DNA from: Spirochaetota bacterium
GTDB lineage: Bacteria > Spirochaetota > UBA12135 > COTS27 > JAFLEE01
Assembly: GCA_017302015.1 (NCBI GenBank)
Contig: JAFLEE010000003.1
Location: 62,001-126,000, forward strand
Reading direction: 5' to 3'
DNA: 64,000 nucleotides
Under the pieces are notes generated by a model. That model made no database searches, was not told where the DNA came from, and was given only the letters and a program-made list of their open reading frames with translations. The translations under genes were made by a program, and so were the position numbers. Below, piece after piece: positions 26,038 through 34,162 of this stretch (positions within the stretch are counted from its first letter, which is position 1; each line of letters starts with the position of its first letter).

Positions 26038-27150
26038 CTAGACATTGAAGCGGAAATGGCAGACGTCGCCGTCTTTCACGACGTAGGACTTGCCTTCGAT
26101 CCGCAATTTACCGGCCTCGCGCACTTTCGCGTAGGAGCCGAGACCCGAGAGGTCGTCGTAGGAGACGATTTCGGCCTTGATGAAGCCCTTCTCGAAGTCG
26201 GAATGGATGACGCCGGCGGCCTGGGGCGCCAGGGCCCCCGCCTTGACTGTCCACGCCCGGGTTTCGGTCTCACCGGAAGTGAAGAAGGTGAGGAGTTTCA
26301 GCAGGCGGTAGCCGGCCACCACGAGGCGATTGAGCCCCGGTTCGGTGAGCCCCGCGGCCGCCAGGTATTCCCGGGCTCCGGCTTCGTCGCTTTTGGAGAG
26401 TTCGCTCACCTCGCTCTCCATCTTGGCGGAAAGGGGGATGAGTTCGAAGCCATGCTCGGCGCAGAAGGAGGCCAGCTTGGGCCAATGGGGGCTCTTTTCG
26501 TGCTGGCCGATGTCGCCTTCGCCGATATTGGCCACGATGAGCATCGGTTTGATCGTCAAAAGTTGGAGGTCGCGTAGGACCTGCTTGAACTCTTCTTCGG
26601 TGTGGGCGAATTGGTTCATCAGGCGGCCGCTTTCGAGGTGGGCCTTGACGCGCTCGAGGATCTCCACGCGGGCCTTGGCTTCCTTGTCGGTGCCGGCGCG
26701 GGCCGCCTTTTCGATGGCGGCGAAGCGCTTTTGCACGGTATCGAGGTCGCAGATGATGAGTTCAGTGTGGATGATGTCAATGTCGGAGAGGGGGTCGACC
26801 GGGGCTTCCCGGGTGATGTTGGGGTCTTCGAAGACCCGCACGACCTGCACGATGGCGTCGACCTGGCGGATATGGGAGAGGAATTTATTGCCGAGGCCCT
26901 CGCCCTTGCTGGCGCCTTTGACCAGGCCCGCGATGTCGATGAACTCGACGGTGGTGGGGACGACTTTTTTGCTTTCGCAGACCTTGGCGAGGACGGCCAA
27001 GCGCTCGTCGGGGACGGGAACGATGCCCAGATTGGGGTCGATGGTGCAGAAGGGATAATTGGAGGCGTCAACGCTGGATTTGGTGATGGCGTTGAAGAGG
27101 GTCGACTTGCCCACATTGGGCAGACCGACGATTCCGCATGAAAAACCCAT
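26038..27150 (-). CDS. ychF: Ribosome-binding ATPase YchF (Obg-like)
   Basis: The 370-residue protein begins MGFSCGIVGLPNVGKSTLFN with the G1 loop, then DIAGLVKGASKGEGLGNKFL (G3). The motif replacing NKxD (VANIGEGD) explains the ATP preference of this family. A TGS domain ends it with GDVCHFRFNV. YchF binds ribosomes and affects stress tolerance. The start is fixed by the conserved N-terminus, yet a terminator hairpin with its T-run ends only two bases before the ATG, leaving no room for a ribosome-binding site. Confidence 0.96.
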   Translation of the reverse strand: MGFSCGIVGLPNVGKSTLFNAITKSSVDASNYPFCTIDPNLGIVPVPDERLAVLAKVCESKKVVPTTVEFIDIAGLVKGASKGEGLGNKFLSHIRQVDAIVQVVRVFEDPNITREAPVDPLSDIDIIHTELIICDLDTVQKRFAAIEKAARAGTDKEAKARVEILERVKAHLESGRLMNQFAHTEEEFKQVLRDLQLLTIKPMLIVANIGEGDIGQHEKSPHWPKLASFCAEHGFELIPLSAKMESEVSELSKSDEAGAREYLAAAGLTEPGLNRLVVAGYRLLKLLTFFTSGETETRAWTVKAGALAPQAAGVIHSDFEKGFIKAEIVSYDDLSGLGSYAKVREAGKLRIEGKSYVVKDGDVCHFRFNV

Positions 27151-27152
27151 AT

Positions 27153-27180
27153 TAAAAAACAGGGGCGCCCAAGCGCCCCC
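27153..27180 (-). terminator. Terminator/attenuator between rpsU and ychF
   Basis: GGGGGCGC, TTGG, GCGCCCC, then TGTTTTTT on the minus strand. The T-run ends just before the ychF ATG, so readthrough or a leaderless start is needed for ychF. Confidence 0.8.
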
Positions 27181-27193
27181 AGAGGATCTTCAA

Positions 27194-27400
27194 TCAGCTA
27201 CCGATGCTGCGCTTTCGATCGCGGCGTTTCTTGCGCTTTTCCAGTTTGATCGCCTCTTGCTTGCGGATCAGGCTGGGCTTGCGGTAGTACTGGCGGTCCT
27301 TGAGTTCTTTGAGAATGTTTTCTTTCTCAACTTCTTTGCGGAACCGCTTGATGGAGACTTCGACGGGTTCGTCGGAGTTATTGATGTAGATAGTGGCCAA
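27194..27400 (-). CDS. rpsU: 30S ribosomal protein S21
   Basis: The 68-residue basic protein (MATIYINNSDEPVEVSIKRF, then YYRKPSLIRKQEAIKLEKRK) is S21, including the typical KRKKRRDRKR tail. S21 is a small late-assembling protein of the 30S subunit that helps initiation. It has a strong promoter at 27440-27468 and is followed by a terminator, so it can be a single-gene transcript with partial readthrough into ychF. Confidence 0.97.
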   Translation of the reverse strand: MATIYINNSDEPVEVSIKRFRKEVEKENILKELKDRQYYRKPSLIRKQEAIKLEKRKKRRDRKRSIGS

Positions 27401-27439
27401 AGGTGATCGTCCTCGTAAAAAATATCCGTCTTCAGGGGA

Positions 27440-27468
27440 AATTTAACATTTTCAGGACTTCTTGTCAA
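27440..27468 (-). promoter_or_regulatory. Promoter of rpsU
   Basis: On the minus strand TTGACA (27463-27468), 17-base spacer and TAAATT (27440-27445), about 39 bases before the ATG. Confidence 0.85.
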
Positions 27469-27559
27469 AAAGATTCCTAAGATTTCCCCATATTCGGGGC
27501 TTTTGACCCGGAAAAGAGGGGACCAAGGGGGGGGCTTCGGTGAATTCGGATCCACCCCC

Positions 27560-27740
27560 TTCGGGCATCCGGGTGCCCGTTTGGGTTCGTAAGCCCGCCG
27601 ATGCACCTCCGGATGCACCTCCGATGGAGAGCTCATTCGCGAGCCGCACGCCGCTTTTCAGCCTCGACGCGTTAGGCCACACCGGCGTGGCGCAGACGGT
27701 ATGCGTTACCGGAAGCAACAGGCGGGGGTGTGAAGCGCCG
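27560..27740 (+). pseudogene. Possible decayed fragment of aspS
   Basis: The stretch 27641-27671 matches 29026-29056 in the intact aspS gene at 28 of 31 positions without gaps and in the same codon phase. The encoded peptide ASRTPLFSLDA aligns with ESRTPPFSLDA, and weaker matches continue on both sides (GVAQT with DVAED; KPADAPPDAP with TPENVNPDIP). No other part of aspS is present. A 14-bp tandem duplication (GATGCACCTCCG) lies at 27599-27624. The surrounding 27480-27790 interval shows no gene I can support. A chance match is possible but the phase agreement argues for a relic. Confidence 0.45.
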
Positions 27741-27790
27741 GAAGAGGCCGGTTCTGGAGTGGGTCAGGGACACCCGTCTATTCCTCAGCC

Positions 27791-28351
27791 TCACTCCAGG
27801 AGAAAGTCCATCAGGCTTCCGAGTCGATACTCGGCCACCGGTTCGTAGCGGGGGCCCTTTCCGCCGGGGCGGCTCTCGAAAAGGGTGATCGAATGGGCCG
27901 GGAACCCAGGGGCCTCCCAGGCGTGGTGGGCTTTTAAGAATACGGCGAGCTCCCCGTCATCGGCGTTCTCCAGCCGAGCCAGGGTGATATGGGGGACGAA
28001 GGGGCGCTTTTCCAGGGAGAGGCGGCATCCTGACAAGGCCTTGTCCACGGTTTTTTGGAGGGCAGAGAGGGGGGCGAGGGGGGCGACCCCGGCCCAAAGA
28101 ACTTTCGGTCTTCCCCCTTGGGGGAAGAAGCCGACCCCTTGGAAGCGGAGTTCCAGCCGAGGAAATTCCACCTCCTCCAACGCATCCCGCACTTCGCCGA
28201 ATGAGGATTCGGAGAGTTCTCCGAGGAAACGCAGGGTGAGATGGTGGTTTCCGATGGGAACGGCGCGGATGCCTTCGCCTTCGGGGGTCATGTCGTAGAG
28301 CCGCTCCCCGATTTCAAGGGGGAGGGGGATGGCGATGAAAAAACGTCGCAT
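27791..28351 (-). CDS. thpR: RNA 2',3'-cyclic phosphodiesterase (2'-5' RNA ligase family)
   Basis: The 186-residue protein has the two catalytic H-x-T-L motifs of the 2H phosphoesterase family: HHLTLRFLGEL near residue 37 and PHITLARLEN near 127. It starts MRRFFIAIPLPLE as in ThpR. These enzymes hydrolyse 2',3'-cyclic phosphate to 2'-phosphate on RNA ends. The length is normal. It stands alone between rpsU and a small plus-strand gene. A TGGAATAAT extended -10-like sequence lies about 30 bases before the ATG. Confidence 0.9.
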   Translation of the reverse strand: MRRFFIAIPLPLEIGERLYDMTPEGEGIRAVPIGNHHLTLRFLGELSESSFGEVRDALEEVEFPRLELRFQGVGFFPQGGRPKVLWAGVAPLAPLSALQKTVDKALSGCRLSLEKRPFVPHITLARLENADDGELAVFLKAHHAWEAPGFPAHSITLFESRPGGKGPRYEPVAEYRLGSLMDFLLE

Positions 28352-28470
28352 GGCGGCTCTCGGAGGGCACGCAAATTATTCCATCATTCCCGGGGCGCTC
28401 CGACAGAATTTGTCCACGGGATGGCTTAAGATCCACCCCAAGAAGCGACCGAAAAACTCGAGGAGAACCC

Positions 28471-28629
28471 ATGAAAAAAGAAACCGCCGCGAAAACCTCC
28501 ATCACCGAAGCGACGCGCACCCTGGCCGAACTCATGCGCGACGAGAATGCCTGGGTCGGCGACGAGTGGAACAACGCCTGGGAAAAACTCAAGAAAGACC
28601 TCTACGACCGGAAACTCATCCGCTCCTGA
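28471..28629 (+). CDS. Small acidic/basic helical protein, 52 residues
   Basis: An ATG at 28471 follows a good ribosome-binding site (GAGGAGAACCC) and opens a 52-codon frame: MKKETAAKTSITEATRTLAE, then LMRDENAWVGDEWNNAWEKL and a short basic tail ending KLIRS. It is predicted to be largely helical, Trp-rich (three Trp) and soluble. I do not recognise the family. It lies 74 bases upstream of aspS, and a promoter for aspS sits between them. The strong ribosome-binding site and codon use like its neighbours support a real gene. Confidence 0.7.
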   Translation: MKKETAAKTSITEATRTLAELMRDENAWVGDEWNNAWEKLKKDLYDRKLIRS

Positions 28630-28663
28630 TCGTGGGCACCGCCCCGGAAAAGCGGGGGCAGCG

Positions 28664-28672
28664 TGGTATAAT
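28664..28672 (+). promoter_or_regulatory. Extended -10 promoter of aspS
   Basis: TGGTATAAT, 30 bases before the GTG start of aspS; no clear -35. Confidence 0.6.
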
Positions 28673-28702
28673 TCTCGGACGCTCTTTCCCGAGGATAAAC
28701 CC

Positions 28703-30484
28703 GTGTCCCATTACCGCTCCCATTCCAACGGCCGCATCGACAAAACCCACGTCGGCCAAACGGTCACCCTCTCCGGTTGGGTTCTGCGCCGCCGCGACCA
28801 TGGCGGGGTGATCTTCGTCGACCTTCGGGACCGCACGGGGTACGCCCAAATCGTCTTCCGCCGGGAGGTTTCGGAGAAGGCCCATACCCTCGCCGACCAC
28901 CTGCGCACCGAGTTCGTCATCCGCATCCAGGGCCGGGTGATCGCACGGACCCCCGAGAACGTGAACCCCGATATCCCCACCGGCGAGATCGAGGTGGAGG
29001 TCCTGGAACTCGAGATCCTCTCCGAGAGCCGCACGCCGCCGTTTAGCCTCGACGCGAAGGAAAACATCGACGTGGCGGAAGACATCCGCCTGCGCTACCG
29101 CTACCTCGACCTGCGCCGCGATGAACTCCGGGAAAACCTCATGGCGCGCCACCGCTACACCCAGGCCGTGCGGCGGCTGCTCGACCAGGAGGGGTTCCTC
29201 GAGATCGAGACGCCGGTGCTCAATAAGGCGACCCCCGAGGGCGCCCGCGATTTCCTCGTCCCCTGCCGGCTCAACCCGGGCACCTTCTACGCCCTTCCCC
29301 AATCCCCCCAGATCTTCAAGCAGATCCTCATGATCGGCGGGATGGAGCGCTATTACCAGATCGTCAAATGCTTCCGCGACGAGGACCTCCGCGCCGACCG
29401 GCAGCCCGAGTTCACCCAGATCGACCTGGAGATGAGCTTCGTCACCCAAGAAGAGATCATGGCGCTCATGGAGCGCATCGTGGTCGACTCCATGCGCGAG
29501 GTCTTCCCCGACCGCATGGCCGGCTTCGCGGGGTCGGTGCCCCGCATGACCTGGCAGCAGGCCCACGAAGAATACGGGAGCGACAAGCCCGACCTGCGCT
29601 TCGACCTCAGGCTCCTCGACGTGGAGAAGGCCATCGGCGAGACGACCTTCCAGGTCTTCCGCAACGCCCTCGACCACGGGGGGCGCATCCGGGCTCTCTG
29701 CGTTCCAGACGGGAAGTGCCTCTCGCGAAAAGACATCGAGGAGGCGACCGCTTACGTGGGCCAATTCGGGGCGAAGGGCCTCGCTTGGATGCGGGTCACC
29801 GACACGGGCCTCGATTCGAACATCGTGAAGTTCTTCCCCGAATCGTGCCAGAAGGCGCTCATCGAGAAGTCGGGGGCCAAACCGGGGGATCTCCTCTTTT
29901 TCGTGGCGGATAAGCCGGCCATCGTGTACCCGGCCCTGGGGAACCTGCGCCTGTGGATCGGGAAAAAACTCTCCCTCATCGACGAGAAGAAGATGTCCTT
30001 CCTCTGGGTCTACGATTTTCCCCTCCTCGAGTACGACGAGAAGGAAAAGCGCTACGGGTCGGTGCACCACCCCTTCACCGCCCCGAAGGCGGAAGACCTC
30101 CCCCTCCTCGAGACGAATCCCGGGGCCGTGCGCTCCGATGCCTACGATTTCGTCCTCAATGGCAACGAACTCGGCGGGGGGAGCGTGCGCATCCACGACA
30201 CCCGCCTGCAGAGCCGCATCTTTTCGCTCCTGGGCATCTCCGAGGAGGAGGCGAAGCACCGCTTCGGGTTCCTGCTGGAGGCCCTGAAATACGGCACGCC
30301 TCCCCACGGGGGCCTCGCCTTCGGCCTCGACCGCATCCTCATGCTCATGCGCCGGGTCGACTCGATCCGCGACGTCATCGCCTTCCCCAAGACCCAGCGC
30401 GGCCAATGCCTCATGAGCGGGTCCCCCTCCGACGTCCCGGCGGAGCAATTGGAAGAAGTCCACATCAAGACGGTCGAAGCCTGA
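28703..30484 (+). CDS. aspS: Aspartyl-tRNA synthetase
   Basis: The chosen GTG at 28703 follows GAGGATAAACCC and gives 593 residues; the frame is open upstream, but the family start (HYRSHSNGRIDKTHVGQTVT) fits here. The OB-fold anticodon domain (about 1-105) is followed by the class II core: motif 2 CFRDEDLRADRQPEFTQIDL and motif 3 GLAFGLDRILMLM. The bacterial insertion domain (GAD) lies between them. It charges tRNA with aspartate in the cytosol; discriminating from non-discriminating type cannot be settled here. The stop overlaps the likely ybeY start. Confidence 0.97.
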   Translation: MSHYRSHSNGRIDKTHVGQTVTLSGWVLRRRDHGGVIFVDLRDRTGYAQIVFRREVSEKAHTLADHLRTEFVIRIQGRVIARTPENVNPDIPTGEIEVEVLELEILSESRTPPFSLDAKENIDVAEDIRLRYRYLDLRRDELRENLMARHRYTQAVRRLLDQEGFLEIETPVLNKATPEGARDFLVPCRLNPGTFYALPQSPQIFKQILMIGGMERYYQIVKCFRDEDLRADRQPEFTQIDLEMSFVTQEEIMALMERIVVDSMREVFPDRMAGFAGSVPRMTWQQAHEEYGSDKPDLRFDLRLLDVEKAIGETTFQVFRNALDHGGRIRALCVPDGKCLSRKDIEEATAYVGQFGAKGLAWMRVTDTGLDSNIVKFFPESCQKALIEKSGAKPGDLLFFVADKPAIVYPALGNLRLWIGKKLSLIDEKKMSFLWVYDFPLLEYDEKEKRYGSVHHPFTAPKAEDLPLLETNPGAVRSDAYDFVLNGNELGGGSVRIHDTRLQSRIFSLLGISEEEAKHRFGFLLEALKYGTPPHGGLAFGLDRILMLMRRVDSIRDVIAFPKTQRGQCLMSGSPSDVPAEQLEEVHIKTVEA

Positions 30485-30960
30485 GCGTCTCGATCCTCAA
30501 CCAGACCCGGCGCGCCTACAAGGAACGGGCGCTTGCGCGGGAAATCCAGCGCCTCCTCGATTTCCTCGACGGGCCCCGTGGGAAGCCTCCCAAGGGGGGG
30601 GGTCGGGAAAAAGCGGGGTCAGTGCCGGATTGGGATATCCGCATCGCGTTTCTTCCTCCGGGCCAGATCCGAAAGATGAAGAAGGTCCATCTCCACGTGG
30701 ACCACGCCACCGATGTGCTTTCCTTCCCCGACGGGAGGGGCGGGGATATCGCCGTCTGCCCCCGGCTCGTGGAACAGGATGCCAAGCGCGACGGGCGGGA
30801 TGGCGGGGAATACCTCGCCGAAGTGATCCTCCACGGGATCCTCCATCTGCGCGGGCTCGTCCATGATTATCGCGGCGCCACCCTGGCCCGCCTATGGAAG
30901 CGGCAGGCGAAGATCCTATCCGAATCCCGCATCAACCCTTCGGCCTTCCGCCCGCGTTAA
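30481..30960 (+). CDS. ybeY: Endoribonuclease YbeY (rRNA maturation factor)
   Basis: The protein contains the YbeY signatures TDVLSFPDGRGGDIAVCP and EVILHGILHLRGLVHDY, the latter being the metal-binding HGxLHLxGxxHD motif. YbeY acts in 16S rRNA 3'-end maturation and ribosome quality control. No ATG lies in the expected place. The best start is CTG at 30481, which overlaps the aspS stop as CTGA and gives 159 residues with a family-like N-terminus (SVSILNQTRR). A downstream GTG would cut off that part. The gene ends 4 bases inside the convergent FtsB-like gene. Start codon is the uncertain point, not the identity. Confidence 0.9.
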   Translation: MSVSILNQTRRAYKERALAREIQRLLDFLDGPRGKPPKGGGREKAGSVPDWDIRIAFLPPGQIRKMKKVHLHVDHATDVLSFPDGRGGDIAVCPRLVEQDAKRDGRDGGEYLAEVILHGILHLRGLVHDYRGATLARLWKRQAKILSESRINPSAFRPR

Positions 30961-31430
30961 AGGGTTGTCGGCGGGGTGGGGGGCTCCTTCGGGGGCGGTT
31001 CGTCCTTCGTCGGGATGACCTGTACGCGGGGAACGCGCCGGGGCGTCCGCGTGAAGCGCCAAAAGAGCAGGAGACTCAGAAGAAAGGCGACCCCGAGGGA
31101 AATCCAGAGGGAACTTCGATCGAGCCAAGACCGCTTGGGGGCCTTCTCGGGCACGAGCGGGGGCTCAATGGACACGAGGATTTCGTTGGATTTTTTCCAT
31201 CCATGGCGCGCGAGGGAGACCGTGGAGGCATCGAGGTTGGATTGGAGGACGAGGAGCCGGGAAAGTTCCGCATTCTGCCCGCGCAGGGAGTTCAGTTCGG
31301 TCGAGAGGTTCTCGACGCGCTTTTCGAGGCGGCCCATCTCGACCAGGCTCAGCACGGAGAAAATCGCGAAATAAAGGAGGGCGACGAAGAGCGCGCCGAG
31401 GGAAAGGTGGTAGAACGTGAAGGGTTTCAT
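30957..31430 (-). CDS. FtsB/DivIC-like small membrane protein with second transmembrane helix
   Basis: The 157-residue protein begins MKPFTFYHLSLGALFVALLY. A transmembrane helix (about 8-30) is followed by a coiled coil (about 31-65, MGRLEKRVENLSTELNSLRG), which resembles FtsB/DivIC septum proteins. Unlike those it has a second helix (about 106-123) and a Pro-rich tail (PPKEPPTPPTTL). The start is the second of two ATGs that follow the tmRNA terminator T-run directly, so there is no ribosome-binding site; the adjacent ATG at 31431-31433 is equally possible. A cell-division role is an inference from architecture. Confidence 0.7.
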   Translation of the reverse strand: MKPFTFYHLSLGALFVALLYFAIFSVLSLVEMGRLEKRVENLSTELNSLRGQNAELSRLLVLQSNLDASTVSLARHGWKKSNEILVSIEPPLVPEKAPKRSWLDRSSLWISLGVAFLLSLLLFWRFTRTPRRVPRVQVIPTKDEPPPKEPPTPPTTL

Positions 31431-31434
31431 CATT

Positions 31435-31468
31435 GAAAAAAAACGCCCCGGGGTCGGCCCCGAGGCGT
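31435..31468 (-). terminator. Terminator of tmRNA
   Basis: On the minus strand CGCCTCGGGG, CCGA, CCCCGGGGCG and then TTTTTTTT. The T-run ends two bases before the ATG pair of the FtsB-like gene. Confidence 0.88.
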
Positions 31469-31474
31469 TTGGAG

Positions 31475-31811
31475 TGGAGATGGCGGGAGTCGAACCCGCG
31501 TCCAACAGACTGTCAGAAGGTCGCCCTACATGCTTAGCCCGCGCTTGATCTCGACGACGGCTGGTGCGCGAACAAACCCACCGGCGTCACGTTTCCCGGA
31601 ATCCCGGCAATCGGGTCGGGAACGCCCCCGATTGCCCCGACACACCTTTCTTACAAGGACGCGGAGTCAGTGCCCTCCCCCGCGCCCCCGCGTTGCTTAG
31701 GTTAAATTAAGCAGCGAGAGCCAAATTTTCTTCGGCAGATATTGCAGTTTACGTACCGCTTGCGACATGCGCGTCCGACCTCGTTTCTGCTGTCGATACC
31801 GTGACATCCCC
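31475..31811 (-). ncRNA. ssrA: tmRNA
   Basis: The 337-base gene has the alanyl tRNA-like ends: 5' GGGGATG pairs with CATCTCC at the 3' end, and the T-arm GCGGGTTCGACTCCCGC is intact; CCA is not encoded. The tag frame at 31707-31745 reads AISAEENLALAA then a stop, with the resume codon GCA after GTAAACT. The ALAA end is the usual degradation signal. tmRNA with SmpB rescues stalled ribosomes and tags the truncated peptide. Confidence 0.97.
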
Positions 31812-31828
31812 CTTTTAGGTCACGTCTC

Positions 31829-31858
31829 ATTATAGTCAAAATCGGGTGGAAAAGGCAA
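31829..31858 (-). promoter_or_regulatory. Promoter of tmRNA
   Basis: TTGCCT (31853-31858), 18-base spacer and TATAAT (31829-31834) on the minus strand, ending 17 bases before the mature 5' end. Confidence 0.75.
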
Positions 31859-32263
31859 AAAAGATCGCGCGAAGACGAAGGGAGAAAAGAAAGTCGCGAG
31901 GATGGGTGAAATAAACCTCCGAATTCAGAGGGATCTCATATGAGGTGATCTCTATGAGGTGATCTCTATGAGGTGAAGTCGCCCGAGCGGCCCGAAATGG
32001 GGCGGCGCCATAACGAGGCCAATCTCAGGCGCGACTTTTCACACTCTTTACTGTTATCAACTATCAACTCGAGTCTCCTTAGCGACAGCGAGCAGTAGGG
32101 CGACAAAGGCAGATTCCCGGGCGCTGGAGAAGGAGAAAAGCCTCTGGAGAACGCGAAAATGCTAGAATGGGCACCCATCCCGGGGTCGATCATTCGGCCA
32201 ACCGCTCGAATTCTATAGACCGCGTCGCCCGGGCTTCCCCGGGAAGAACCCGTAATCCCAACC
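31859..32263. other. Non-coding interval with short tandem repeat and ABC-F leader
   Basis: No gene is supported here. A 14-bp unit ATGAGGTGATCTCT occurs twice plus nine bases of a third copy at 31940-31976. TAGAAT at 32163-32168 could be the ABC-F -10, giving a leader of about 90 bases. A GC-rich hairpin CCCGGG/CCCGGG at about 32229-32243 sits near the start codon; ABC-F genes often have attenuator leaders, but no leader peptide was found. Confidence 0.4.
31940..31976. repeat. 14-bp tandem repeat, 2.6 copies
   Basis: ATGAGGTGATCTCT is repeated exactly at 31940-31953 and 31954-31967, followed by ATGAGGTGA. The function is unknown; it could be an expansion of a short dyad (GATCTCAT precedes it). 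Confidence 0.85.
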
Positions 32264-34162
32264 ATGATCCTCCAAGCAGACCACCTAGAAAAAGCCTTCG
32301 CCGGGGAGGAAGTGCTCCTCGATGCCGCATTCCTCATTAACGAGGGTGACCGGTGGGTACTCTTCGGGCGAAATGGGAGCGGCAAGACCACCCTGTTCCG
32401 AATCCTCGCCGGGGAGATGGAGTGCGACAAGGGAAATGTGGTTCTCGCCAAGGGCGCCCGGGTGGCCCACCTCCCGCAATTTTCCCCCTCGGACGAGGTC
32501 ACCCTCGTCGGCGAATACGTCTCGAAAGCCTTCGGAGAACTCCAGCGCATGGAAGCGCGCATCCACCACCTCGAGAAGGCCATGGAAGGGGCCTACGACG
32601 AGCGGGTTTTCATCGAGTACACCGAACTGCTCGAGGCTTGGCGCAGCGAAGGCGGCGAGCGGATCGCCTATAGCGTGGCCGAACAACTCACGGCCCTCGG
32701 GTTCACGGAAGCGGAGCAGAAACGGCCCATCGCCCGGCTCTCCGGCGGGCAGAAGCAGAAGGTGTACCTGGCGCGCCTGGCCCTCACCCAGGCCGATCTC
32801 CTGCTCCTCGACGAGCCGACGAACCATCTCGACTTGACCGCCGTGGCCTGGTTGGAGGACTACCTCCTCTCCCTGCGCGGCGCGGCCATCGTCATCAGCC
32901 ACGACGTGCAGTTCGTGCGAAAGATCGCCACCCGCATCATGCACCTTTCCCACGGCAAGACGGAACTCTTCCATTGCGGCTACGACGATTATGTGGAGGA
33001 GAGCGCGCGGCGCAACGAGGCCATCGCGAAGAAGATGGAGGAGCAGGAGGCCTTCCTCCGCAAGAACCTCTCCTATATCGCCAAGTTCGGGGCGGGGACG
33101 CGCAGCACCCAGGCCCAGAGCCGGCGCAAGATGCTCGACCGCATCGAACTCCTCGATGCGCCCATGGGGGAGCGCCACCTGCGGGGGCTCAATTTCCCGG
33201 TCGACGAAGAATTGCCGAAGGACGTCCTGAAGGTGCGCCACCTCACCTTCGGCTACCCGGGCTCCCCGAACATCCTCAGCGACCTCTCCTTCGAGGTCAT
33301 CAAGAACGAGCGCATCGCCCTCATCGGCAGGAACGGCTGCGGCAAATCGACCCTCATCCGCCTCCTCATGGGCGAACTCGCCCCTACGACCGGTACGATC
33401 CGCTTCGGCGCCCGCATGGTGCCCAGCATGTTCGACCAGGAACTGCGCACCCTCGATCCCAAGAAGATGATCCTCGACTTCTTCCAGGAGCGCTATCCGT
33501 GGATGAAGCAGGAGGACGTGCGGACCCGGCTGGGGTCCTTCCTGTTCTCCGGGGAGACGGTCTTCGACACCATCGGGGTCCTCTCCGGCGGGGAGAAGAG
33601 CCGGCTGCAGATGCTCGACCTCCTCCTCCAGAAGCCGAACTTCCTCATCCTGGACGAGCCCACGAATAACCTGGACCTGTCCTCCGTTTCGGTGCTCACG
33701 GCCTCCCTCAAGGCCTTCGACGGAGCCCTCTTCCTCATCAGCCACGACCGAGAACTGGTGGCCCGCGTCGCTACGCGCATCCTGGTGCTGGCGAAGGGCC
33801 GCATCCATAACCTCCCCGGCACCTGGAAGGAGAACCGGGAACTCGTGGCGCGCCTCCTAAACGGGGAGGAGGAACTCTCCTTCAAGCCCCGCGCGGCAAC
33901 GGCCCCTTCGCGCCCGGCGCCCGAACTCCCCGAGGTGGCGGCGAAGCCTTCGTCGGCCCGGCGAAAGCCCAACCCCTACAAGATCCGCGAGGTCGAGGAG
34001 GCCATCGCGAACCTCGAACGGGAGAAGCAGAGTTTCGAGGCCGAATTGGTCCTCATGGACCCCAAGAATTTCGAGCAAATGAAGTCGATTCAGGAGAGAA
34101 TGGCGGAGAACAGTCGCGCCCTCGAGGCCGCCCTCGGGGAATGGGAAGGGCTCCATGGCTGA
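32264..34162 (+). CDS. ABC-F family ATPase (Uup/EttA-like)
   Basis: The 632-residue protein has two fused nucleotide-binding domains and no transmembrane helices. Walker A loops are FGRNGSGKTTLFRIL (about 35-49) and LIGRNGCGKSTLIRLL (about 352). The signatures are LSGGQKQKVYLARL and LSGGEKSRLQMLDL, with LLLDEPTNHLDL and LILDEPTNNLDL Walker B. A linker (about 240-300) and a C-terminal helical coiled coil (about 570-630) resemble Uup. ABC-F proteins bind ribosomes and correct stalled or drug-bound states. The last 8 bases overlap the LacI gene. Confidence 0.93.
   Translation: MILQADHLEKAFAGEEVLLDAAFLINEGDRWVLFGRNGSGKTTLFRILAGEMECDKGNVVLAKGARVAHLPQFSPSDEVTLVGEYVSKAFGELQRMEARIHHLEKAMEGAYDERVFIEYTELLEAWRSEGGERIAYSVAEQLTALGFTEAEQKRPIARLSGGQKQKVYLARLALTQADLLLLDEPTNHLDLTAVAWLEDYLLSLRGAAIVISHDVQFVRKIATRIMHLSHGKTELFHCGYDDYVEESARRNEAIAKKMEEQEAFLRKNLSYIAKFGAGTRSTQAQSRRKMLDRIELLDAPMGERHLRGLNFPVDEELPKDVLKVRHLTFGYPGSPNILSDLSFEVIKNERIALIGRNGCGKSTLIRLLMGELAPTTGTIRFGARMVPSMFDQELRTLDPKKMILDFFQERYPWMKQEDVRTRLGSFLFSGETVFDTIGVLSGGEKSRLQMLDLLLQKPNFLILDEPTNNLDLSSVSVLTASLKAFDGALFLISHDRELVARVATRILVLAKGRIHNLPGTWKENRELVARLLNGEEELSFKPRAATAPSRPAPELPEVAAKPSSARRKPNPYKIREVEEAIANLEREKQSFEAELVLMDPKNFEQMKSIQERMAENSRALEAALGEWEGLHG

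Noticed and set aside
27452-27718. 88-codon open frame on the minus strand upstream of rpsU
   Set aside because: It crosses the rpsU promoter and the aspS-like fragment and has no coding signs.
30695-30712. Third parS-like site in ybeY
   Set aside because: CTCCACGTGGAC keeps only the central CCACGTGG and lacks the outer TGTT/AACA bases.
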